From Bacillota bacterium (GTDB lineage Bacteria; Bacillota; Clostridia; Christensenellales; DTU072), in NCBI GenBank assembly GCA_023394875.1, contig JAEXAB010000001.1, positions 1 through 64,000 of the forward strand: 64,000 nucleotides of DNA, in the 5' to 3' direction. The stretch's first letter is position 1. Every line of letters starts with the position of its first letter. The position numbers and the translations under genes are program-made. This document shows positions 16,576-28,700 of this stretch, in pieces. The notes below the pieces were generated by a model. It ran no database searches. It was not told where the DNA came from and was given only the letters and a program-made list of their open reading frames with translations.

Positions 16576-18321
16576 TTATTGTTTTGCTTCCCTAATAGAT
16601 ATGTTGGCTTCCCTAAGTTGTTTTTCGGTAACACCGCAAGGGGCGCCCATAAGAAGGTCTTGAGCATTCTTGTTCATCGGGAAAGCTATTATTTCTCTTA
16701 TGTTAGGTTCGTTTGCTAATAGCATAACTATTCTGTCCACTCCGGGCGCAATGCCTGCGTGAGGGGGCGCACCGAATTTGAAAGCGTTATACAGAGCGGA
16801 AAACTTGGATTCTATTACGCTCTCATCATAACCTGCCAAAGCAAAAGCCTTTACCATAATTTCGGGGTCGTGATTACGGACGGCGCCGCTACTTAATTCA
16901 TACCCGTTGCATACGATATCATATTGATAAGCAAGAATATCCAAAGGATTTTGGTTAATCAATGCGTCCATACCGCCCTGAGGCATGGAGAACGGATTGT
17001 GGCAGAATTCTATTTGTCCGCTTTCTTCTCCGATTTCGTACATCGGGAAATCTACTATCCAACAGAACCTATATACGTTCTTTTCAATAATATCCATTGC
17101 CAGACCTAGTTCGGTACGTACATAGCCGGCACATTTTGACGCCATAGTCTTGTCGTTTGAAGTAATAAGGGCTACAAAGGTATTATTTTCTAAATTTAGT
17201 CTTTCTTTTATAACATCGCTTATCGGTTGCATAAACTTAGCGACTCCGCCGCTGATTACGCCGCTTGCATCGGTTTTGAACCAATAATAATTGCTGTTTA
17301 AGGCTTTTTCTTCAACAAAAGTTGCCAAACTGTCAATATATTTACGCGGTTTGTCAAAGTTGTTAACCACAATGGCTTTAACTGTCTTATCAAGGAATAA
17401 GTCGGCTATTTGTCCGTTGAGAATATCGCTTACGTCCTTTATTACAAGAGGATTTCTCAAATCGGGCTTGTCTGTACCGTATAAACTGATTGCATCTCTA
17501 TAGGTTATTCTCTTAAACGGACCTCTGTCAATTTCATAGTCAGAAAACTCTGCAAAAAGTTCGGGCAAAATGCCTTCCAGTTCACGAAAAACATCTTCTT
17601 GGGTGGCAAAGCTCATTTCTATATCCAACTGATAAAACTCTCCTGGGGAGCGGTCGGCTCTGGCGTCTTCGTCTCTGAAACACGGTGCTATCTGGAAGTA
17701 CTTGTCAAAGCCCGAAGTCATAAGCAGCTGCTTATACTGCTGCGGGGCTTGAGGCAATGCATAAAACTTACCCGGATACAGACGGCTGGGTACTATGAAG
17801 TCTCTTGCCCCTTCGGGTGAAGAACTGGTAAGAATAGGCGTGGTTATCTCCAAAAAGCCTCTTTCCGTCATTCTGCGTCTAATTGCCGAAACAACCTTGC
17901 TTCTCAACACAATTTTATCTTTAACCAAAGGATTCCGCAAATCCAAAAATCTGTATTTTAATCTTACGTCCTCTCTGGAAGATAGGCTGTTTGCCACTTC
18001 GAAAGGTAGGTTTTCGGTGCATTTACCCAATAATTCTATACTAATAGGCTCGATTTCTATCATACCGGTGGGCAAATTGGGGTTGGGACTGCTGCGCAAA
18101 ACAACCTTCCCTTCCACCCTTATTGTGCTCTCTCTGGGTATTTCTCTTATTTTTGCTTTCATGGTTTCATCGGACACTGTTACTTGAGTAACGCCGTAAA
18201 AATCACGTACTACAAAAAAAACCACCGCGCCTAAGTCTCTTACGCTACTGAGCCAGCCGGCTATAGCTACGTTTTTCCCCGCGTCGCTCTCACGCAGTTC
18301 GTTGCAATTATGTGTGCGCAT
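16576..18321 (-). CDS. aspS: Aspartyl-tRNA synthetase
   Basis: Class II synthetase of 581 residues, the usual bacterial length. It charges tRNA-Asp with aspartate in the cytoplasm. The N-terminal OB-fold anticodon-binding domain (residues 1-110) carries GWLSSVRDLG. Motif 2 reads CFRDEDARADRSPGEFYQLD near residue 215, and motif 3 reads GIAPGVDRIVMLL near residue 535. The bacterial GAD insertion lies in between (about 290-410). It is 24 nt downstream of asnS and probably co-transcribed with it. The C-terminal 15 codons belong to a 93-bp unit that is duplicated in tandem beyond the stop codon. Confidence 0.97.
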   Translation of the reverse strand: MRTHNCNELRESDAGKNVAIAGWLSSVRDLGAVVFFVVRDFYGVTQVTVSDETMKAKIREIPRESTIRVEGKVVLRSSPNPNLPTGMIEIEPISIELLGKCTENLPFEVANSLSSREDVRLKYRFLDLRNPLVKDKIVLRSKVVSAIRRRMTERGFLEITTPILTSSSPEGARDFIVPSRLYPGKFYALPQAPQQYKQLLMTSGFDKYFQIAPCFRDEDARADRSPGEFYQLDIEMSFATQEDVFRELEGILPELFAEFSDYEIDRGPFKRITYRDAISLYGTDKPDLRNPLVIKDVSDILNGQIADLFLDKTVKAIVVNNFDKPRKYIDSLATFVEEKALNSNYYWFKTDASGVISGGVAKFMQPISDVIKERLNLENNTFVALITSNDKTMASKCAGYVRTELGLAMDIIEKNVYRFCWIVDFPMYEIGEESGQIEFCHNPFSMPQGGMDALINQNPLDILAYQYDIVCNGYELSSGAVRNHDPEIMVKAFALAGYDESVIESKFSALYNAFKFGAPPHAGIAPGVDRIVMLLANEPNIREIIAFPMNKNAQDLLMGAPCGVTEKQLREANISIREAKQ

Positions 18322-18345
18322 TTATTTTCTCCTGAATAATAATTT

Positions 18346-19719
18346 TTAATAAATTGATCCTGCGGTACGCGGATACAACAATACATCTCTTATGTTGGAC
18401 ATACCCGTTACGTACATAATAATACGTTCCAAACCTAAGCCGAAACCGCCGTGCGGGACGCTGCCGTATTTTCTCAAAGCTATATAGTTTTCGTATTCGG
18501 CAAGGCTCATATTTCTTTCTTCCATTGCTTTAAGAAGCTTGGTTAGATCAGCCTCTCTCTCACTTCCGCCGATTATTTCTCCCACACCGGGAACCAGTAA
18601 ATCAGTCGCCGCAACGGTCTTTCCGTCCGGATTTTGCTTCATATAAAAGCTCTTGATTTCCTTAGGATAGTTAATGACAAATACGGGCTTACGGAAAATT
18701 ACGTCAGTAAGATACTTTTCGTGTTCGGTCTGGATATCTTCGCCCCACTCTACCGGATAAACGAAATCAGCGTTGGCTTTTTTGAGCATTTCTATAGCGT
18801 CGGAATAGTCGACAATGCCGAATTCGTGACTTACTATGTTGTTTAGTTTCTCAATCAGTCCGTTTTCCACGTACTTATCGAAAAACTCCAGCTCCGCCTT
18901 GCACTTAGTAAGGCAGGTGTTTACAATATGCTTTATGAGCGCTTCGGCTACTTCGATAACGTCGGGAAGTTCGGCAAAAGCTATTTCGGGCTCAATGTGC
19001 CAAAACTCTGCGGCGTGTTTTGGGGTGTTGCTGTTTTCTGCGCGGAAACTTGGACCAAAGGTATAAATTTTTCCCATTCCCATAGCCGCAACCTCTCCTT
19101 CCAATTGTCCCGAAACGGACAAACCCGCTTTCTTGTGGAAGAAATCATTGCGGTAATAATCCTCTTCGTTCTTATATTCGGGGGCATAGCCTAAGGTGGT
19201 TACCTTAAAAACCTCTCCTGCTCCTTCGCAGTCGCTGTCGGTTATTATCGGAGTATGCATATACACAAAATGTCTTGCCTGAAAGAACTCGTGAATGCAT
19301 GCGCTAATAATTGACCGTACTCTAAAAACAGCGTTAAAAGTGTTGGTGCGTACCCTAATATGGGGCATTGTGCGCAAAAACTCCAAAGTGCAACGCTTTT
19401 TCTGCACGGGATAATCGCTAGGGCATTCTCCCAACAACGTCACGCTCTTTGCGTTTACTTCCACGCTATCTTTTTGAATCAAGGACTCAACTAACGTTCC
19501 CTCTACCTTTACCGAACAGCCTAATGCCATAAAATCGCTGTTGCCGATTATGTTTTTATCAATAACAATCTGCAAATGCTTTAACGTTGTGCCGTCGTTT
19601 ATTTCCAAAAACGCCATATTCTTGGAATCACGGGAGGTGCGGACCCAGCCGCACACCGTAATATCTTGACCTAAATATCTGCTATCTATATTTAGCTCAA
19701 CAATGTCTGTGTGTTTCAT
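18346..19719 (-). CDS. asnS: Asparaginyl-tRNA synthetase
   Basis: Class II synthetase of 457 residues that charges tRNA-Asn directly. The N-terminal OB fold carries VCGWVRTSRDSK near residue 24. Motif 2 reads SFRAENSNTPKHAAEFWHIE near residue 225, with the AEFW typical of AsnRS. Motif 3 reads GFGLGLERIIMYVTG near residue 428. The ribosome binding site is strong (aaggag). Only 44 nt separate it from the stop of the 4470-residue surface protein upstream, with no terminator between, so read-through from that gene is possible. I see no T-box leader. The presence of asnS beside aspS argues that Asn-tRNA is made directly rather than only by the amidotransferase route. Confidence 0.97.
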   Translation of the reverse strand: MKHTDIVELNIDSRYLGQDITVCGWVRTSRDSKNMAFLEINDGTTLKHLQIVIDKNIIGNSDFMALGCSVKVEGTLVESLIQKDSVEVNAKSVTLLGECPSDYPVQKKRCTLEFLRTMPHIRVRTNTFNAVFRVRSIISACIHEFFQARHFVYMHTPIITDSDCEGAGEVFKVTTLGYAPEYKNEEDYYRNDFFHKKAGLSVSGQLEGEVAAMGMGKIYTFGPSFRAENSNTPKHAAEFWHIEPEIAFAELPDVIEVAEALIKHIVNTCLTKCKAELEFFDKYVENGLIEKLNNIVSHEFGIVDYSDAIEMLKKANADFVYPVEWGEDIQTEHEKYLTDVIFRKPVFVINYPKEIKSFYMKQNPDGKTVAATDLLVPGVGEIIGGSEREADLTKLLKAMEERNMSLAEYENYIALRKYGSVPHGGFGLGLERIIMYVTGMSNIRDVLLYPRTAGSIY

Positions 19720-19763
19720 TAAAAATTCTCCTTGTATATTAACAAATTTACTTTGTCTTATTA

Positions 19764-22700
19764 TTAGTTAGCGTTCTCAAAGGTAGTGTATGTAGAACTG
19801 TTAAGGCGGTTGCCTGTTCCTGTTAGCTGTCCTCTTACCAAATAATTATACGTCATATAATTTGCGTTGGTATAAATCTGCGCGTAGTTATATGCGGTAT
19901 AACCCATAATTGCTTCCTTCCCGTAACCGAAAATACAGGTGCTTGCACTGCCTACGTCGGCATCAAGATGCCACATTACAAGCAGTCCGGTTGTAGGATC
20001 GGTTCTATATACCCTACCGTCCCATGCTCCTACTACGCCTACGAAGCCGCCTGCGTACAACGGTTGACTTCCGTGTGTTCCTCCCGGAGAAGGCTCAATG
20101 GTAGTAGTGCCGATTGTAATCTGGCTAAGACTTGGGTTGGGCATTGCAATGAACGGTGTAGCGTTAATACTTCCCGGCTCCATACCCGGATTCCAAAAAG
20201 CCAGAACATTTTGGTAAGTATCGTTTAAGGTAAAGTCAATACCTCTCTTATTGTCGGGTGAGGGTGGATCAGAGCCCCATCCGCCGCCCCATTCAAAGTC
20301 ACCGTGATTGGTGGCTCTGATAGTTATTCTGTCTACGGTATTGCCTTGTGTCCAGCAGTAGTTGGCGTAAGAGCCTCCCCCTGTTTCCAATCTATAACCG
20401 CTACAGATACCGAATATGTTGGCGTCCATGTAGAAGCCTCTGCGGTTGACTTGCTGAACTTTGCCTAAGCCTAAGGTTCCGCCGTCATAGAACCAGCCTG
20501 CAGATGCCGAGCCTGCTCCGCCAGTATTGTTAAGTCCCCATGCGGAGAACTTCAATGCGTATTTGTTGTTTACCGTATAGCAATTGCTGATGGCATACTG
20601 ACCTACTATACTGTCGTTGGTGCCACCGGCGATACCACCGATAGTCGCCGCGCCTTTGCCAGTCAGATACAGACTCTGTTCGGGGAATTCGGAGTTGTTA
20701 TCAACCCAAATATGTCCAAGAACAATAATGCTCATACCCACGGTATAACAGCTTTGTACCCTTCTGATATATTTAAGAGACTCGGGATAATAACCGCTTC
20801 CGCTGCCAAAGTAAGCTCCGTCAGCATCTATGCCCTCATTAGCATTGTGGAAGCCCACAATGCCGCCGGTTAGCACTACCCAGTCATAATCGCTCTTTGC
20901 CGCGCCGTTAAAATAGTTAACGGTGATTCTGGACTTCTTGATAAAGGAATTGAATACTCCAGCGGTATTATAACCGACCAAACCGCCTACAGTCAATATA
21001 TTCGGCATAACCTTCTTTCTTTTTCCGACAGGAGGTATGGTATCTTGGTTTTGGATAGATTGATAATCTTTGTCAACCAAATCGTCCTTACGGAAAACAT
21101 ACATATAGGTTCCGCCAAGCGTAGTATCTCCGCTAACTTTTGTTGCGTCGGTGTTTACAAAACTACAGTCGTCGATAACACCCAAATTTACGTTTGCTCC
21201 CGCAATACCGCCGTAATTGCTGAATTGCAAAGAAGTGGTGCGGAAATATACTTTGAAAGCATTTGCGTCATTGTTTTTGGTAAACAAAGCAAACTTAGCA
21301 ACAAGTCCGCCGCTATTAACGCCTACTATTCCGCCTGCTGTGCCTGCAAAGAAGTATACGCCGCCTTTTATGGTGTATTGAGTTACGTCGTTTATTATTG
21401 TGGCGTTCTTATTAAGTCCGACCAATGAGCCCGCCTTGCCGTAGCTGGTTTCGCCGCCGCTGCCGATGGAATCGCCCATACTTGCCGGAGCCGACGCGCT
21501 TGCCGTCAGGAATACTCCTTGTTCTTTCGTAGTGCTGTTTTGTTCGAATTCTGCTTTAATATTATTTGTTGCTGTGGTATTTACCGTACCGTTTGAAGTA
21601 AAGAACGGATTGATCATTATTATGTTCTTGCCCGAAAGCATACCCGCAATACCGCCTACGTTAATGGAAGAAGTATTGCCGATGTAGAGCTTGCTTCCCG
21701 TACCTGTAACGTTAATTCTTGGGTTATTAATATTTAGATATCCTCCCACAACTGAGCCGAAAATACCGCCGCTATTAGTGAAGTTTTGTCCTGTCTGATA
21801 GTTTATTAGAATAATACCGCCGCCACTTACGTTTATTACAAGACTATTTGCTAACTGAGGATTTCCTTCTTCGTTGCCGCCTACTAATTGTCCCACAATG
21901 CCGCCGGTCGCGCTCTCGCTCCCTGCGCCGCCTAATAATTCTATACATACGTTTGTTGCGTTGGAAGTAACGGAAATATTATCCATTCTGGTATTTTCCA
22001 TATATCCGGCAATTAGTCCTACGCCTTTAGAGTCCATCGCATTGATATAAACTCTTGCAGTACCGTAAGTAGCGTTGCCGTATCTGACTATTTGCGCGTT
22101 TTCGGTAAAGGTAATATTATTAATAACCGAATTATACACTCTGGCAGCCAGTATACCAACGTAACTGACGATTCCCGTTGCGCCCGAACTTACAAAGGTC
22201 TGTAGATTTATATATGCATTGCCTATGTTGATATTTTCCACTATACCTTCTTTGATACAGCCGAATATTCCGTAACCGCCAAGGTTGGTATAATCAAAAT
22301 TGGCAAGAGGATTGTCGGTAGCATCAATGGGGGTGAGGTTGGCTATGCCGTCGGCTGCTAAACCGTACAAGGAATAGTTTCCGCCGTCAAAATGTCCGTC
22401 AAAACCCTTGTGAATACGCTCAGAACTGTCATAGTAATAGCAAATAGGCACCCATGCCTTGCTGTTAACGTACGGCTCAAGAGTTCCTGTACTGCCTGTA
22501 GCCACACCAGCCTGAAGCTGAATGTCACTAAACAGCTTAAAATAAATCTTTTCGGCGGCATCGTTTAAACAACTGTAACCGTTATAATTATAGTACAAGC
22601 CTAAGTTTTGTAGCTGCGCCGCATTGTAAATCTTGTAAGGAGCCACTGGCGTGCCGTCTCCGACGTTATCCACGGTATATTTCGTTGAGGGATTTACCCA

Positions 22701-25700
22701 AGAAGGATCACCGAACATCAAAGAGCCGTAGCTCATATATCCGGTGCTGTAATCAATAACTATTGCTCTTCTATATGATACGTCGGCAGGATTAAAGAGC
22801 ATTTGGTCGGAAGTAACAGTCTGTCCCGAGGTATTTATATAAGGATAAACAAGGTTCTTGACAGCAGGTATGCCGTAACCGCTTTTATATCCATATGGTG
22901 AATAATCGAACCTTCCGTGATAATTTATACCGCTCTCAGTCAAATTAATTTTCATATTGACTATACCGTCGGCATAGATATTTCCATCACCGTAAACGCC
23001 GGTATCGATATCCCAAACCGTCATATCGGCATAACTGCCCGTAAGGTTATTGGCTATAGCCGAAGGCACCTTTATACCCGCCTTGTACATTATGTTGGTA
23101 AAGGTTAGTTTAGCCTTTGTATAATACTGCACTTCTAATTTGTACACGGACGATGCCGTATTGCTTTCCCCTGTGTAAGTAACGATTATACCCGTATCGG
23201 CTCCGTTTCTTAGTATCTTATGCTGCGTATCATAATCGGGGTCATATCCAAATCTGGTCATATTTGAACCGCTTGCAACAGCGTACAAGGATTCTGCATC
23301 GCCTACTTGGGTGAAGTCAAGAGTAACGTTATAATCGGTTCCTACATCAATATAGAACTCCTTAACGTGGGAATTCGCCGTTATGTCGGTCCTAATTTCG
23401 GTCTTGGCTACCGAAGTAATCAGTCCCGTTGCTATATTGTAAAAAGCAAACTGCACAGTATTGGCGTTAACGGTCGCATTTATGGCAGGAGCGTCTTTTA
23501 CGGCGTAAGTGCCGCCCGAATATGCGGTGGAATAAGTGGTGCCGCCCGCAATATTATAGGAGAATAAGCTCTGTTTGTACTGAGTTACGTAAGTGGCGCG
23601 TAGTTCCATACTGTCATTAGGCGGTTCGTCTCCGAAATTATATTGCAAGGTAAGGTCATATCCAGCCATACTTGTGCTGTCGGAAATCATTCTGAATTCT
23701 GTCTGATTATTGACCTTCCAGTTTAAGAACCACCCTAAGAATCTGTATTTTATTCCGCCTGAGGTATAATCCAGCACGTTGCCTTGAGAATCCACAACGC
23801 TATAGTACATAATCTTGATTGTGGCGCCGTAATCATACTCACCTTTTAGTCCGTCGTCGGAAGTGGAAGTATGCAACTCAGTACTGTTCTGTATCGAATT
23901 TCTGTCAATTGTAGGACTGATTATCGGGGAGAAGTTCTTTTGTAAATTTCCACCCAAATAGTTTATATAAGCGTATTTGGTCAGTTCTACGGCAACGCTC
24001 TTCCAAAGGCTAGGTCTTATAATAAGGGGCAAAGTATTATTGGAGTTGTCAGCTCTGTCAGCGCAAATAGCATAAGGCATATTGCCCGAATACAGATAGC
24101 TCATGTCGAACTTATAATTTTCGTAGTAGCTTGTTATATTGACAGGGTTGCCCGTGCCGTCAAGACCGTAGCTTGCGTCGCTGTAGCTGTAGGTTATATC
24201 CTCATATTCTCCGGTGCTCCAGTTGTAGTACTGCCAACTTGTAAAATGCACGGTAGTGGACAAAGCCGTCATATTAAGGTTAATCTTTCCGTTTTCCCAA
24301 CTGTTGTTGATAAAATCATAGTCCTTTACGTTCTGATACAGCAACTGCAAAACTTCTATCTTGGAATAAACATTTTTGTTGTTGGGTATGCCGTCAAACA
24401 AATTCCAGTTTGCCGAATAAACCGCCGCGGGCAGTTTGTTCTGATAAGTAACTTTGGTATTCGAAACGGTGTTATAGGTGGTGTTTATTACCTTGTTTGT
24501 AAAGGAGCCGTAAGGTACGGCGGTACCGTCAAAGTTATAGGCTACCGCTTCTAAAGCACCCGACTGCCAGCTGTTCCAATGTCCAGTATTTGTATTGTAA
24601 TAATAAAGCTCATTAATAAGTGCAACGTTTATTATGGGCTGATACATAGCAATAAATCTTAGTTTCACAACCTCACTGTTGTTAACGATAAGACCGCCCA
24701 TATCATCAAGATTGATATAAAAATACTTGGAAGTATAGTCATTGCCGGGCAACACCGAATCTAAGTATTCGTAAGTGTTGATACCGTTGATATACCAACC
24801 TACAAATACATAATTATCGGGCGCAGGCATAGCCGTCAGCTTAAAGCTAGAATCATAACTTACCTTATATACTCCTGATGCCGGAACAGCCACGTTGTCG
24901 TTTTCTTCGGAATAAAGAATTTCATTGTAGCTTACCGTGGGATTATAATAAGTAAGGTTGCCTCCGTTTATCGCCGTAACGTCGGTATAATTTGCGGTAT
25001 ATTCTATTTCGTAAACGCGGTAGAATTCAAAACGCAGTTCCATATCTCCGCGCATAACTATACGGTAGTTAATATACCCTGTCGCAAGGTCTTTTGTACT
25101 TGTTATTTCGAACTTATTGGTATCCTGCTCGGCAAAAGTGGAGGGGTCAAATTCCAACCACTCTTCCACTCCGGTAAGATATACTATCTTCCCTTGCAGT
25201 TTACTTTGCGCGACATCGATTTGATGAACTCTCATACCGGTGAATATATAATTTTGGTTGGGTTTAACGGTAATATTCAAAATCTTGCCCGTAATGGTAG
25301 CGGCGCTACTGATACTGTAATTGGAAGACTCGCTGCCGGCGTTATTAAATACAACCAACCCGCCCTCGCCTAAGGAGTTCGCTCCGTGTGTTTCCTTTTC
25401 GAAAGTAACTCTGGAGTAAACTTCGGTATACAGATAATAAACAAGATTAGAAGTAATAAGGGTGCCGTTTTCGGTAGAGACGGCGGCGTCTATAACGTAA
25501 TTATCCCCGTTCTTTATTTTGAAGCTATAACCGGTCTGCCCCGCCTTCTGATAAGTATCCCTGTAGCTAAGACTAATTCGGTTACCTACGTAAACGTTAT
25601 AAATATATGTGTCCTGCACTATATAACTGCCGTTGTTGTAAACAGAGTTTAGTGTCGCTCCGTTTTCTTTGGCGGTTACGGTCACGTAATAATTATAATT

Positions 25701-28700
25701 CATCATTCCGAAACCGACGGTGCCGCTGACGTATTTGTACGGACTGGTAACGTATACGGTAACGGTGGTTTTTTGTTTGTACACCACTCTAAACTGCCTG
25801 TTGCCATAATCGTCTACCATATAGTTGACGATATGTTTTACCTTGCCGTCCAGTTCGGTCACTATATTATAGGTAATACCTCTTAAGTTATTGTTAATAC
25901 TCTTCCACTCGTAAACGTCGTTGCCTTGAGCGTCCTGCCTTGTAACGACGTATTCTTCTATCATATATATAGCGTAACCCTCGTTGGCGTACGCCTCAAA
26001 CCTTATGTTGCTGAAATACTCATAAAGCCCTACGCCGTTATATTCCAAAATTCCGCCCGTCCTTGTAGTAGGAGAAACGGTAACTTTGCCCGCTGAGGTG
26101 TCAAGAGGTATAATATTTTCGTTATTACCGGCTCCCACCAAAGCTGTATCGTAAGAGTAAGCATACGCGCCGATATTTACCTGATAGGTCTTAATAGCAG
26201 AAGTGTAATATATATAGATAGTTAGTATATCCTGCAAGACATCGGCGTCCAGTATAAACGTATTGTTAATGTTTAACGTTTTTATAGCCGTATAATCTCC
26301 GATTAAATAATCGGTGCCGTACAAGTCTTGACTCTGTGTGCCTAGGTTTACAGTTAGTCCGGTAACTCTGTAGCCGGTAAGGGGCGCAGGCTCTACTCGC
26401 AAATTATCGGAGTGAGAAGCGCTAGAGGGTACGTATACCCGTAAAGTAGAACTATCGGTTACTGTTGTTCTGTTGTCTATTATGCCCGACTGATAATGTA
26501 CGCCGTTAATAAACACCTTGACGCTGTAAGTAATGGGCACCACTTCCATATTGACGATAATATCCTGCTGTGCTTTAACGTAGTTTTCTCTGCCCGCAAT
26601 AAGCCTGTCTACAACGGGTATCCTTATACTGTAAGAATAATAAGGTAAGCCGTAACCGTCGCTCTTCTTCTGCGCGTTATAAGTAAAATAGTCATTGGCG
26701 ATATAAGGTGTCTTGAAGGCTTCATATTCCAGACCGTTCATGGTAAGTTTTGAGAACATATATCCGTTAGGCACGTCAAAGGTATAGAGTATATAACCGT
26801 GATGCTCGGCAACGTAAATTGTTCCCGGATTTTGCTTCGTTAGATTTTGCGCATACTGATAGTTGCCGTCTTGGAGTATTATATTGTTTCCGAAAACGTC
26901 CTTGACAGCCATATTAATAGAAGTATCGTTGGTCAAACTACTTCCACCGCGGAAAACTTCGGTTTTAACGGTATAAGTCTTAACCGCTACCGTAAACGTA
27001 ATTTCCAAATCAGTCTTTACGTTGTGCATAGCAATCGGACTTGTCGGATTGTGGAAGGTAAAGCTTCTGGTGTCGTTATAAGTTTCGGTAAAGTTAATGG
27101 TATAGATTATTGCATTGCCTTCTTCGTCAAGGGCAGTTATCCACTTGGAAGTAGCTTCGTCCCAAACAATGGCTCTTACTGTTACCAGCAGCTCTTCTAT
27201 TTTATATCCGTTCTTAGGAGAAATTATTGCGGCTATTTCGTCATAATACTTTATATTGAGAATATTGATATGTCCGCTTTCCCATGTACCATTATTTATG
27301 TTGGTAACAACGTTTACCGTAGGATAAGTGTTGTTATAAGCATTAAGTGTAGTGTTAATATTATTAAGGTTACTGACGTTATTTATGACGTAACGCAAAG
27401 TAAACTCTTTTCTTACAAAATAAACTACGACGTCAATATTGTTCTTAATATCCACAATCTTCAACACGTCTCTTCTTTCGTTGGTGTCTAGATTTATGGC
27501 ATTGTAATACATTTGTTCGGTCAAGTTATTTATTATTTCGCTGTCGGGATTTAGGATAACGTAGCTATAAGGATTGGTTCCTCTCTTTACCATAATGGCG
27601 TCAAGATTATATCCTGCTCCTTTGGAAATCTTAACGTATGCAGAATCTCCCCATGGTATAGTATCTCCGCTTTCTTCCCTAACGTAATTCGCGCTTTCGT
27701 TAATAATACTTTCGGCATAACTAATTCTTGAAGTTACGCTGTATCTTCTTATACGGAAGCTCACCCTTGCGTTAACATCGCCTGTTACGGTAAGTCCTTG
27801 GGCATAGTTAGCCCCGCCGTAAATTACTTCCCCTTCCACGTTGCCGTTGTAGTTGGTTACCGGCATTTCGTTAACGTACATATTATAAAGATAATAGCCG
27901 GTGGTATCAAACTTAGCCAAAGCTATAAACTGGAGTTTCACTCCGTAATTTACCGTCAAGGTAATTTTGTCGGAGCCAAAAGCCAAGGTAGTAACTACTT
28001 GGGTATCCATATTCTTTATGGATATGTCCATATAATTTTTAATCAGCTCTTTGGAAATATTTCCATAAAGATTCTTCGCCACAACAGAAGTGGTATAAGT
28101 AATGGTATAAGTAAGAATGGTATAAGTAACTCTTACTTCGGTATTTCTTGTTAAGTTTACGAAATATTTGTTGTCAAATACCAAGCTGGCGCGGTTCTCT
28201 CCGTTTACACTGAAAGCCGTCCTTGCATATCCAAGCGTAGGCTGAACAAATACGGTATATTGAATTCCGTGTTCGACAAATAAATTTATGGTTTGCGCGC
28301 CGATTTTATAAATATACTTTCCGCTTAACGTGTCGTAAGTTAAAGCAATACTGCTAAGAATATAGTCGTTACCCGATTTGGTATAAATTTTGTTGTCGGG
28401 GCGGTAATAATATTTATCTCCCCCTTCGGTAAGTAAAATAACGTCGCTGTTAACGTAGCTGCGGTTGGAGTAGCTTATATCCATACTTCCCGTACCTTGC
28501 GCCGACTCCATAATCAAATCGATAGTATAAAGGTTACGTTTGTAAGTAACGTTGATTAATTCTATATTTGCCGTAACACCCTCTTCAAAGCCCATAAACC
28601 TGTTAAACCATATGGTGCCGCCTCTTGAGTTAACGATATTTTCGGCGTCGGAGAAATACCTTATTACCTCTTCGGTTTCTCCGCTATAGGCTGACTTGTA

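Larger units (their letters stand above)
16437..16622. repeat. 93-bp tandem duplication of the aspS 3' end plus terminator
   Basis: Two head-to-tail copies, 16437-16529 and 16530-16622, differ at only two positions (A/G in gtagtRtag and T/G in atgttKgctt). Each copy holds a terminator hairpin and the last codons of aspS. The right-hand copy is the real 3' end of aspS. The left-hand copy is a fossil that still encodes LREANISIREAKQ plus a stop, and the difference inside the coding part is synonymous. Confidence 0.95.

Noticed and set aside
26847..27491. 214-codon antisense open frame inside the 4470-residue gene
   Set aside because: It is a shadow frame; the same applies to 32178-32855 and many others opposite the two giant genes. 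No ribosome binding sites, and the sense frame is clearly coding.
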